From Nonomuraea polychroma (GTDB lineage Bacteria > Actinomycetota > Actinomycetes > Streptosporangiales > Streptosporangiaceae), in the NCBI RefSeq assembly GCF_004011505.1, contig NZ_SAUN01000001.1:2852001-2916000 (forward strand): a stretch of 64,000 nt of DNA. The letters run 5' to 3'. Both the position numbers and the translations under genes were made by a program. Of this stretch, positions 7,650-15,031 are shown piece after piece. The stretch's first letter is position 1. Each line of letters begins with the position of its first letter. A model generated the notes under the pieces. That model did no database searches, was not told the DNA's origin, and was given only the letters and a program-made list of their open reading frames with translations.

Positions 7650-8603
7650 TTAGGCAAGTTGCCCGCGGGCGTCGGCCAGAAGCCCCATCATGGCAAGGGA
7701 TTCGTCAAGCGGCATGATCGAACTCTCGGTCCTGCCTTCGGCCGTGGCAGCGCGGACTTCGCGGAGCTCCCCGGCGTACCCGTTGTCGGCCGGATCGAGC
7801 ACGTGCTCTTCCGGCTCCACGGAGGGCCCGGTGAGGAGGATCCGCTGCGGCGCCCAGAACGGGGCCTGGATGTCGGCGCGCATCTGAGTACCCACAACGC
7901 GGGCATCGTTCGGGTAATTCCCGAGCAACGAGGTCGCCACGAGAGCGTGCCTGCCGCCGGGATAGAGCAAAACACCGGCAGCCTCCGCGTCCACCCCGTT
8001 CGGGGCCAGAGAGCCGGTGACACGCAGGTCGGTCGGCATGCCGAGGAGCAGCTGGGCCAGCCCGAACGGGTAGATCCCCAGGTCGAGCAGCGCGCCGCCG
8101 CCCAGCTCGGGCGCCCACAGGCGGTGCGCGGGGTCGTAGGGCAGGGTGAAGCCGAAAGAGGCCTGCACCGAGCGGATCTCGCCGAACCGCTCATCGGAGG
8201 CGATCTTCTGGATGAGGGGGTTGAACCTCATCCACATCGCCTCCATGAGGAACACACCGGCATCCCGCGCCAGGCGCACCATCTTCTCGGCGTCGTCCAC
8301 GGTGGCGGCCAGCGGCTTCTCGCACAGCACGGCCTTGCCCGCGGCGATGGCGGCCTCGGCGACCTGCAGGTGCTGGGCGTGCGGAGTGGCCACGTAGATC
8401 GCGTCCACGGCCGGATCCGCGCACAGCCGCTCATAGGAGTCGTAGGCCGACTCCGCGCCCAGCGTCGCGGCCAGGGCCTGCGCGCGGCCCAGGTTTCTGG
8501 AGCCGACGGCGGCCACCCGCATGCCGGGCTCGGCGGCGATGGCCGCTCCCACCGTCCGCGCGATGCCGCCTGTCGCCGCTATTCCCCACGCAAAGTCCCG
8601 CAC
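7650..8603 (-). CDS. Gfo/Idh/MocA-family NAD(P)-dependent oxidoreductase
   Basis: 317 residues. The N-terminal Rossmann domain (about 1-120) has a slightly altered glycine motif (GIAATGGIART) and the conserved EKP segment with the catalytic-region Lys (AVLCEKPLAATVDDAEKM, about residue 96). The C-terminal alpha/beta domain carries ELGGGALLDLGIYPFGLAQ, which supplies the substrate-side Asp and Tyr positions. The family oxidises or reduces sugars, inositols, trans-dihydrodiols and related compounds; the substrate is not predictable here. An aldo/keto reductase gene lies immediately upstream on the same strand (20-bp gap), suggesting a two-gene unit acting on carbonyl or polyol compounds. Confidence 0.9.
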   Translation of the reverse strand: MRDFAWGIAATGGIARTVGAAIAAEPGMRVAAVGSRNLGRAQALAATLGAESAYDSYERLCADPAVDAIYVATPHAQHLQVAEAAIAAGKAVLCEKPLAATVDDAEKMVRLARDAGVFLMEAMWMRFNPLIQKIASDERFGEIRSVQASFGFTLPYDPAHRLWAPELGGGALLDLGIYPFGLAQLLLGMPTDLRVTGSLAPNGVDAEAAGVLLYPGGRHALVATSLLGNYPNDARVVGTQMRADIQAPFWAPQRILLTGPSVEPEEHVLDPADNGYAGELREVRAATAEGRTESSIMPLDESLAMMGLLADARGQLA

Positions 8604-8623
8604 AAACGGAGATCGTAGACCTG

Positions 8624-9445
8624 TCAGGTCATGTTAAAGGTGTCGGGGTCGGGTCCGATGCGCTTGTTCCTGTTCATGGCGCCGATCGCGGCCATGTCCT
8701 CGGCGTCGAGGATGAAGTCGAACACGTTGAAGTTCTCGCGGATCCGCGAGGGGTTCGCGGACTTGGGGATGACGACGTTGCCGAGCTGCAGGTGCCAGCG
8801 GAGCACGATCTGGGCGGGCGTCTTGCCGTACTTGCCCGACAACACGCTCAGCGCCGGGTCGTCGAGCAGCCCCTGACCCCGGCCGAGCGGGCTCCACGCC
8901 TCGGTCAGGATGCCGTTGGCCTCGTGGAAGGCCCGCATCTCGCGCTGCTGCAGGTACGGGTGGAGCTCGATCTGGTTGATGGACGGCGTGATGTCGGTCT
9001 CGTCCATCAGCCGGGTGAGGGTCTTGACGGTGAAGTTGGAGGTGCCGATGGCCTTGGCCCGCCCGTCACGGTAGATCTTTTCGAGCGCCCTCCACGCCTG
9101 GACGTACTTGTCCTGCTGCGGGACCGGCCAGTGGATGAGGAAAAGATCGACGTAGTCGAGACCCAGCCTGGCCAGGCTCTCGTCGAAGGCCTGCTCGGCG
9201 CGGCTGTGGTCGGAGTTCCACAACTTGGTGGTGACGAACAGCTTCTGGCGCGGCCGCTTGGCGCTGCGCACGGCCCGCCCCACGCCCTCCTCGTTGCCGT
9301 ACGCGGAGGCGGTGTCGACGTGCCGGTAACCGGTTTCCAGAGCGGTCGCCACGGCCTGCTCGGCCTCGTCGTTCGGGATCTGCCAGACGCCGAATCCGAG
9401 CTGCGGGATCTGCACGCCGTCGGTGTTGAGCATGAGCGAGTTCAT
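8624..9445 (-). CDS. Aldo/keto reductase (2,5-diketo-gluconate reductase-like, AKR5 type)
   Basis: 273 residues with the complete AKR catalytic tetrad: Asp44 and Tyr49 in GYRHVDTASAYGNEEGVG, Lys74 in TTKLWN and His105 in FLIHWPVP. The signature GTSNFTVKTL and the NADPH-binding IPKSANPSRIRENFNVFDF near the C-terminus are present. The protein is cytosolic and reduces aldehydes or ketones with NADPH. The short C-terminus and the QLGFGVWQIPNDEAEQAV opening resemble 2,5-diketo-D-gluconate reductases, but substrate assignment is not secure. It lies upstream of the Gfo/Idh/MocA gene and is probably co-transcribed with it. Confidence 0.92.
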   Translation of the reverse strand: MNSLMLNTDGVQIPQLGFGVWQIPNDEAEQAVATALETGYRHVDTASAYGNEEGVGRAVRSAKRPRQKLFVTTKLWNSDHSRAEQAFDESLARLGLDYVDLFLIHWPVPQQDKYVQAWRALEKIYRDGRAKAIGTSNFTVKTLTRLMDETDITPSINQIELHPYLQQREMRAFHEANGILTEAWSPLGRGQGLLDDPALSVLSGKYGKTPAQIVLRWHLQLGNVVIPKSANPSRIRENFNVFDFILDAEDMAAIGAMNRNKRIGPDPDTFNMT

Positions 9446-9580
9446 CTGAATTGTGGCGCGGAGACCCGGTTTTCATGGCCGGAAGGAAGCGCCACCCTCC
9501 TTTCGAAAACAGTATGGAATACATCGGTAACTGTAAGTAACACGTGCGGCGGGTGAGCGCGTTGTGACAGGCGGTGTGCG

Positions 9581-10315
9581 ATGGCGGTCCGCCGCTCCAC
9601 CACCAAGCGGCACGGACTGCCCTCGGTCGTGCAGCTCCGGCTGATGCCTACCCAGTCCCAGGCCGACGCGCTGGCAGCGGCGGTGCAGGCGGGCAATCAG
9701 GCGGCCGCGCGGGCGATCGCCCGGGTGGCCGGCGCGTATGCCAACCGGCGTGCCGCCAAGACGCGGGCTCATGTGTTTCGCCCGTACGGCGCGGTCTCCT
9801 ACGATGCGCGGCTGATGAGCCGGAACCGCGATGCCCGCACCGTGTCGCTGTGGACCCCCACCGGCCGCGTCACCGTGCCGTGCTCCGGACGGCCGGAGGA
9901 TCTCAAGGCCGTCGACACGCTGCCGCTCGGCGAGGCCGACCTGGTCTGCCGGCGCCGGGTGTGGCCGCTGCAGGTCGCCGTCACCCTGCCCAAACCTGCG
10001 GTGCGCGAGCCGGTCAATGGCTTCCTCGGGGTGGACCAAGGGGTGGCCGACCTGGCGGTCACCAATGACGGCGCGGTGCTGCCCGGCCCCGCGCTGCCCG
10101 GCCCGATCCATGGCAACGGGCACATGCGTGCCCGGGGCCGGTTCGCCTGCACCTGGTGTGGCCTCGCTGGGCACGCCGGCCACATCGCGGCCCGCAACGT
10201 CGCTGCACGCGGCGTTGCAGGCTGGGCTGTTGTCAACCAGCCGCACGCTACCGGCCTCCCTTCAGCCAGACGGAACCGTGAGAGCAACCCACCGGCTACA
10301 GCCGTTGGTAGTTGA
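9581..10315 (+). pseudogene. Decayed TnpB (IS200/IS605 accessory nuclease) with internal deletion
   Basis: The frame of 244 codons keeps the TnpB N-terminal domain (VVQLRLMPTQSQADALAAAVQAGNQAA) and the RuvC-I motif with its catalytic Asp (FLGVDQGVADLAVTNDG, about residues 147-163). It then jumps to the last part of the zinc ribbon and RuvC-III (F-A-C-T-W-C-G-L-A-G-H-A-G-H-I-A-A-R-N-V-A-A-R). A full TnpB has about 130-150 further residues between these, including the RuvC-II Glu and the first CxxC of the ribbon; these are missing. The D of the usual HADxNAARN is also changed to G. The gene therefore cannot encode an active nuclease. Its stop lies inside the omegaRNA-like hairpin region. No TnpA is present. 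Confidence 0.82.
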
Positions 10316-10316
10316 C
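10289..10316 (+). ncRNA. Relic of the omegaRNA 3' end / right element end
   Basis: A stem-loop (CCACCGGCT...AGCCGTTGG, 10289-10308) is followed by TAGTTGAC at the very 3' end of the decayed TnpB frame. In IS605-like elements the guide RNA scaffold overlaps the TnpB 3' end and closes with such a hairpin followed by a short TxxTTxAC tail at the element border. The guide would start right after 10316. Assignment is by position and form only. Confidence 0.45.
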
Positions 10317-10414
10317 AGCCTCCATTGTTCACGTTGCGTTCCAGGCCGATTAAGGCGGCCGGGCTAACTTAGAGCGGTCATGAACGGGCCATCACCCGGC
10401 TGGGAGGGCAACGA

Positions 10415-11359
10415 GTGGTCGAACAGGCGTCGGCCTGGGTGGAGTCCCCGCTCCAGATGCTGTGCGCCGTCGAGGCCCACCACGCCGGCCTCCTCGGGCC
10501 CGAGACGGCCGTCGTGCCTCGAGCGGGCCTGCGGCCGCTGAAGGCCACACGCAAGGAGTTGCGCAGGCTCGGGCTGCCCGAAGGCCTGGAGCTGGCCGAG
10601 CCGCGTGAGCGCATGCCGCGGCGGGTGCAGGCGGTGGGCGACGCCTTCTCCGGCAAGGTGCAGCTGCGCTGGCTGACCTCCAACCCGGGCCGCATCGTCA
10701 TCGTCGACGACGGGCTGGCCACGATCCGGCTGCTGGAGCTGCTGGCCGCGGGACCGTACCGGCCGCTGCTGCGGGCCCGCGCGCATCCGACCGCGCTGCG
10801 CGCCGCGCTCGGCCTGGCGGCCGCGCTGCGGCTGCGCCTGAGCAAGGTCTCCGTCTTCACGGCGCTGGACGTCGACAAGAAGCTGGAGGACGCCGTCCGC
10901 CGCGCCGGCGTCGACCTGGTCCGCCACGACTTCGCCTGGCTGCGCGCCCAGCCCCCCAGCGCCGAGGGCCCGGCCGAGCGCACCGTCGTCCTCGGCACCT
11001 CGCTCGTCAGGAACGGCCTGGTCCACCGCGACCACTACCTGCGCTGGCTGACGGACCTGGCCTCGCAGGAGCCGGTGGCCTACTACCCGCACCGCCGTGA
11101 GGATCCCGTGGACGTGGCGCTGATCCGGGAACGCCCCGGCATCACCGTCCACGACGCCGGCGCCCCCGCCGAGCTGACCCTGCGCGGCCTGGATCCCGGC
11201 CAGCGCGTGCTCAGTCTCCCCTCGACCGCGATCACCTCGCTGCGGGTGCTGCTCAGCCCGCGCGGTGTCGCCGTCGAGCCCGTGGACGTTCCCGATGACT
11301 GGTGGACCAGCAGGGCGGCTCCCGCCCTTCGCTCGCATCTGACTGGAGTGTCCGGTTGA
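10415..11359 (+). CDS. Sialyltransferase-like glycosyltransferase (GT52/GT38 fold)
   Basis: 314 residues from a GTG with a GGGAGG leader. The opening WVESPLQMLCAVEAHHA resembles the SPLQLLNAIEA start of bacterial sialyltransferases of family GT52. The acidic motif RIVIVDDGLATIRLLEL (about 93-109) fits the D/E-D/E-G motif of the GT38/52/80 sialyltransferases. YYPHRRED (about 228) stands at the place of their HP motif, with Arg replacing Pro, and LPSTAITSLRVLL matches the S-S/T motif. It most likely transfers a CMP-activated nonulosonic acid, fitting the CMP-nonulosonate enzyme encoded nearby. The stop overlaps the start of the next gene (TTGA), showing translational coupling. Confidence 0.65.
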   Translation: MVEQASAWVESPLQMLCAVEAHHAGLLGPETAVVPRAGLRPLKATRKELRRLGLPEGLELAEPRERMPRRVQAVGDAFSGKVQLRWLTSNPGRIVIVDDGLATIRLLELLAAGPYRPLLRARAHPTALRAALGLAAALRLRLSKVSVFTALDVDKKLEDAVRRAGVDLVRHDFAWLRAQPPSAEGPAERTVVLGTSLVRNGLVHRDHYLRWLTDLASQEPVAYYPHRREDPVDVALIRERPGITVHDAGAPAELTLRGLDPGQRVLSLPSTAITSLRVLLSPRGVAVEPVDVPDDWWTSRAAPALRSHLTGVSG

Positions 11360-12522
11360 AAGTGTTGGCGGTCGCCGACTCCGACTCGTATCTGAAGTGG
11401 GCGGCCTGCCTGCTCGCCGATCTGCCCGAAGGCTGCGTGACGGACCTGGTGGTGGTGCGTACGCCGATCGCGCCCTCGCCGGAGCAGATCGCGGCCGCCG
11501 TGGGCGAGCGGGAGGCGCCGCCGGTGATGTCGGCCCGGTCGGTACGCCGGGTGGCCGAGCGCAGCAGGCCCGATGTGATCCTCGTGGCCTGCACGGGTCC
11601 GGTCGTGGACGTGCTGGTGGCCGAGGTGCTCGCCGACCTGCGGCCTCGGCCGGTGTTCGTGAGCGGGCTGCCGGGCATCTCGGTGCCCGCGACCGAGAAG
11701 GCGTGGCAGTTCCGCAGCGGCTGCGACCTGTTCGTGGTGCACAGCGAGCGGGAAGTGGCCGAGTTCGGCGAGATCTCCCGCCGGTTGGGCGGGGGAGGGG
11801 CGGTGGGCCTGGCCCGGCTGCCGTTCCTGCGGTCCAAGGTGGCCGCCCAAGGCGGCAACCGGGTGGTGTTCGCCACTCAGGCCAAGGTGCCGCGCGAGCG
11901 TGAGGAGCGTGAGCGGATCCTGCTGGCGCTGGCCGAGCTGGCCGGCCGCCGGCCGGATCTGGACGTGGTGGTCAAGCTGCGGGCGCTGGAGGACGAGCGG
12001 CAGACGCACAACGAGCGCCACCACTACCAGCGGTTGTGGCGGGAGATGGGGGAGCCGGGGCGGCTGGTGTTCGAGGCCGGGTCGATGCACGATCAGCTGA
12101 TGCGGGCGGCGGGATTCGTCACGGTCAGCTCGACGGCGGCGCTCGAGGCCATCGCGCTGGACGTGCCGTCACTGGTGCTGCGCGACTTCGGCGTGAGCGC
12201 CGAGATGATCAACCTGGTGTTCGAGGGCAGCGATCTGCTGGGCACTCTGGACGAGCTGGCGGCGGGCGACTTCCGCAACGCCTCGGCCGTGTGGTGTGCG
12301 GCGAACTACTTCCATCCGGTGGAGCGCAACGACTGGGCGGGGCTGCTGACCGGGCTCGTGATCGCCCGGCCGCGGGTGCCGGCCAAGTCGCTGCTCGACG
12401 GGCCCGAGTTCGCGGCGGCGCGGCGGCGGGCCAGGCTGCGGGTGGAGGTGCCGCCCACGATGTTGCGGGCCGGCTACAAGGCGAAGCGCCGCATGCGCCG
12501 CTACCTGCGCGCCCTCACCTGA
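11356..12522 (+). CDS. DUF6716-type putative glycosyltransferase
   Basis: About 388 residues starting at a TTG that overlaps the upstream stop codon by four bases. The start LKVLAVADSDSYLKWAACLLADLP and the segments VSGLPGISVPATEKAW, VVKLRALEDERQTHNE and FVTVSSTAALEAIALDVPSLVLRDFGVS are characteristic of the actinobacterial DUF6716 proteins found beside NeuB-type genes. The C-terminal half looks like a GT-B nucleotide-binding domain with a S-S-T-A motif. The end is strongly basic (AGYKAKRRMRRYLRALT), suggesting peripheral membrane attachment. A role in polymerising or decorating the nonulosonate-containing wall polymer is inferred from context. Its last codons and stop are part of the tandem repeat that follows. 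Confidence 0.7.
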   Translation: MKVLAVADSDSYLKWAACLLADLPEGCVTDLVVVRTPIAPSPEQIAAAVGEREAPPVMSARSVRRVAERSRPDVILVACTGPVVDVLVAEVLADLRPRPVFVSGLPGISVPATEKAWQFRSGCDLFVVHSEREVAEFGEISRRLGGGGAVGLARLPFLRSKVAAQGGNRVVFATQAKVPREREERERILLALAELAGRRPDLDVVVKLRALEDERQTHNERHHYQRLWREMGEPGRLVFEAGSMHDQLMRAAGFVTVSSTAALEAIALDVPSLVLRDFGVSAEMINLVFEGSDLLGTLDELAAGDFRNASAVWCAANYFHPVERNDWAGLLTGLVIARPRVPAKSLLDGPEFAAARRRARLRVEVPPTMLRAGYKAKRRMRRYLRALT

Positions 12523-12629
12523 CCCTGACCCTGGCCCCTCATCTGACCCTGGCCCCTCGACAACCCTCGCCCCTCATCTGACCCTGGCCCCCTCACCTGA
12601 CCCTGGCCTCCTCACCTGACCTTGGCCCC
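12512..12629. repeat. Degenerate 18-19-bp tandem repeat that begins in the preceding gene's stop region
   Basis: About six copies of a unit close to CCTCACCTGACCCTGGCC follow one another, some with TCATCTG in place of TCACCTG and one badly degraded (CCTCGACAACCCTCGCC). The first copy contains the last codons and the TGA of the DUF6716 gene, so the array appears to have grown by duplication of that gene's 3' end. It lies between two convergent transcription units, where it would be harmless. Confidence 0.8.
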
Positions 12630-12751
12630 GTGGCGGCGCGCTCTGCCTTGGCGCAGGTCACACCCCCGGGTTGCGGCTGGTCGACTCGGGGCTCATCGGT
12701 GGGGTTCGGCGGGTGGCCCCTGCCTCCGGAAGAGGAGCTCCTCATGAAGCA

Positions 12752-12776
12752 GGCCCCCGGCGGAGAGCCGGGGGCC
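12752..12776 (-). terminator. Hairpin terminator for the minus-strand glycan operon
   Basis: Perfect 10-bp GC arms (GGCCCCCGGC and GCCGGGGGCC) with a 5-base loop start 13 bp beyond the stop codon of the polysialyltransferase-family gene. The symmetrical GC stem could stop transcription from either side, that is, also the plus-strand genes converging on it. Confidence 0.75.
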
Positions 12777-12789
12777 GGGAGGCGGGCGG

Positions 12790-14025
12790 TCAGATCGCGG
12801 AGCGGATTTTCCGGCGGAGCCGGGTCAGGGTGCCGGGCTTGGCCACGAAGCCCAGCGTCTCCAGGCGCTTGCGCTTGAAGTAGCGGGCGTCGAACGCGAT
12901 GCCGGCCGGTCGCAGGTCGGGGTAGGTTTCGGCCTGCATGCAGTAGCCGACCGAGCGCACCAGCGCCGGCAGGTCCACGGCCGGCGGCTGCTCGATGTGC
13001 CCTTCGGCCGACAGCCGGGGCAGCAGCGCGTCCACGATGGTGACGGGGATCCGGTTGCTGTTCTCGTACGGCGCCAGCCGGTCCAGCACGAGATCCGTGC
13101 CGTACGAGGCCACCGGTAGCCCGAAGTACCGCTGCGCGGTCACCAGACCGGTGGAGAAGCAGCCGACGACCAGCTCGGGCCGCAGCGCGGCGAAGCACAC
13201 CTCGGCCGGCACGCTCTCCCCGGGCACCGACAGCCGCACCCCGAGGGGCTCGGCCGCGGCCCGCATCAGCTGGGCGTGCCGGCGCCCGGCGGCCGGGTGC
13301 GGCTTGAACACGATGTTGGTGAAGCCTCGGGCGGCCAGCGCCTTGAGCATCGTCTCGTGCAGCGCCGCCTCCTCCTCCGGCGTGACGATCTCCAGGGCCG
13401 ACAGGTACTGGCCGAGGATGACGGCCTGCCCGGCGAGCATGTCGGGGGCGGTGGCGGCCACCTCGGACACGATCGCCAGGAAGCGTTCGCCGGGCAGGAT
13501 CTCGGGTGCGACGCCGTACTCGCTGAGCAGCAGTGGCGTCAGGCCCGGCACCAGGTCCAGGTGGATGAGCCGTTCGATGCGGCGGAAGATCTCGGCGGGC
13601 AGCGGGTCCCGGGTCGGGCCGTAGCTCATCAGCCCGTCGGAGTAGACGGTGATCGGGCAGTCGCGCACCAGCCCGGCGATCGTGCGCGCGGGCGCCACCG
13701 CGATCGACTCGAGGACGAGCTCCTCGACTCCGTCCAGCCCCCAGTGGGAGCGGATGAGGCGCTCCATCATCGGCACCTCGATGACGCGTGCCTTCCAGTC
13801 CGACGGGTGCAGCGGCGCGATCAGCTCGTTCCACGAGTGCACCTCGTCGAAGCGCGAGCGCAGCACCGCGAAGCCGGGCGTCTTGTCCAGCGGGGTCGCC
13901 ACCTCGGGGATGGCCGCGTTGTTGGACACGACCAGGACCCGCCTCCCGTCGCCGAAGCGGCCGTCGTCGATGGCGGCGGCCAGCGACATCGCCCCGAACA
14001 ACGTCGATGCGTAGAAGACCTTCAC
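12790..14025 (-). CDS. Polysialyltransferase-family glycosyltransferase (PF07388-like)
   Basis: 411 residues from a GTG. The N-terminus MKVFYASTLFGAMSLAAAIDDG, the N-N-A at about 35-37, the acidic motif VYSDGLMSYG (Asp130-Gly131), the HP motif in IVFKPHPAAG (241-244) and the S-T-G-L motif (291-294) match the capsular alpha-2,8-polysialyltransferase family. It presumably transfers CMP-activated nonulosonic acid to the growing polymer on the cytoplasmic face. The start overlaps the stop of the GT2 gene by one base (TAGTG), so it is the distal member of a tightly coupled operon whose first sugar gene is the CMP-nonulosonate enzyme. True polysialic acid is not implied; actinomycetes are known for Kdn-containing teichulosonic acids. 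Confidence 0.8.
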   Translation of the reverse strand: MKVFYASTLFGAMSLAAAIDDGRFGDGRRVLVVSNNAAIPEVATPLDKTPGFAVLRSRFDEVHSWNELIAPLHPSDWKARVIEVPMMERLIRSHWGLDGVEELVLESIAVAPARTIAGLVRDCPITVYSDGLMSYGPTRDPLPAEIFRRIERLIHLDLVPGLTPLLLSEYGVAPEILPGERFLAIVSEVAATAPDMLAGQAVILGQYLSALEIVTPEEEAALHETMLKALAARGFTNIVFKPHPAAGRRHAQLMRAAAEPLGVRLSVPGESVPAEVCFAALRPELVVGCFSTGLVTAQRYFGLPVASYGTDLVLDRLAPYENSNRIPVTIVDALLPRLSAEGHIEQPPAVDLPALVRSVGYCMQAETYPDLRPAGIAFDARYFKRKRLETLGFVAKPGTLTRLRRKIRSAI

Positions 14026-15005
14026 TATGTGTCCTCCCGGTCTCGGCGGACCCGGACGTGCGGGCTGGGGGGCAGGTCAGGCACCAGGCCACGCAGTGTG
14101 GCCTCGCGCTCGACGGACATCCGCGACACCGCCTCCGACACGATCTCCGGCGGCAGCGAACGCACCATCTGCGCGCCGCGATCCTCGAAGCGGGCGCGCA
14201 GCGCGGGCGTGAACCGGTCGCCGATCTCCAGATGGTGGGCCAGCAGTGCGCAGAAGTTCCGTACCGCCTTGGGCATGAACTCCGGCTCGAGATCCTTGAA
14301 CACCAGCTCGAAGGCGTCGAAGAAATGCAGCTGGCGCTCGTCGCCGACCTGCGTCAGCGACCCCGACACCATGCGCCGGTAGAACACCCCGGCCAGCGAC
14401 ACCCCGGCGAACGTGGCGGCTTCCCGGTGCAGCCGCCAGATCCACGGCCGGTCCTCGGCGGTGTGCAGCGAGCCGGGGAAGTGCAGCAGGTCTCCAAGCG
14501 AGCGCCGGTAGATCCCGGCCCAGGCGTACGGGTAGTCGACCATGGTCCGCACGTTCGCCGGGAGGATGGCGTCGCGGGGGTTGAGCACCGCGCCCCTTCG
14601 CGCCAGGGGGGCGCGGTGCACGACCCGCTTTCGGCCCTCGACCTGCACATGGTCGCCGCGTACGAAGTCGCAGCCGAGCCCGTCGATGGCGTCGACGAGC
14701 TGTGCCAGGTAGCCGGGGGCGAGCCAGTCGTCGCCGTCCATGAACGTCACGTACCGGCCGGAGGCGGCCGACAGGCCCGTGTTGCGGGCGTCGGCCAGCC
14801 CCACCGGCGCGGGATTGCGCAGCACGGTCAGGCCGGGGAGATCGGCGCGGAAGTCGTCGATGATGTCCCCGGTGGCGTCCACGGACCCGTCGTTGACGAC
14901 GATGAACTCGAAGTCGTGCCGGGCGTTACGGCAGAGCGAGGTGAGCGCGTCGGCGATGAAACGCTCGCCGTCTCGAATCGGCACGACGACCGAGAGCGTG
15001 ATCAA
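14025..15005 (-). CDS. Family 2 glycosyltransferase
   Basis: About 326 residues. A GT-A Rossmann-like domain occupies about 1-220, with SVVVPIRDGERFIADAL at the start, VVNDGSVDATGDI as the first Asp motif, LADARNTGLSAASG and the metal/nucleotide-binding FMDGDDWLAPGYL (DxD type). AEDRPWIWRLHREAA supplies the usual ED catalytic-base region. The start is taken as a TTG (LITLSVVVP) behind an AGGAG; other starts would run into the upstream gene. It sits 26 bp after the CMP-nonulosonate enzyme and overlaps the polysialyltransferase gene, so it probably adds the alternate sugar or primer residue of the same polymer. Confidence 0.88.
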   Translation of the reverse strand: MITLSVVVPIRDGERFIADALTSLCRNARHDFEFIVVNDGSVDATGDIIDDFRADLPGLTVLRNPAPVGLADARNTGLSAASGRYVTFMDGDDWLAPGYLAQLVDAIDGLGCDFVRGDHVQVEGRKRVVHRAPLARRGAVLNPRDAILPANVRTMVDYPYAWAGIYRRSLGDLLHFPGSLHTAEDRPWIWRLHREAATFAGVSLAGVFYRRMVSGSLTQVGDERQLHFFDAFELVFKDLEPEFMPKAVRNFCALLAHHLEIGDRFTPALRARFEDRGAQMVRSLPPEIVSEAVSRMSVEREATLRGLVPDLPPSPHVRVRRDREDT

Positions 15006-15031
15006 GGGTTCGTTCTCCTGGGTGGTGACGG

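Noticed and set aside
12790..14025. Claim that the strain makes true polysialic acid
   Set aside because: Family membership does not fix the sugar; Kdn-containing polymers are at least as likely in an actinomycete and no ManNAc supply genes are nearby.
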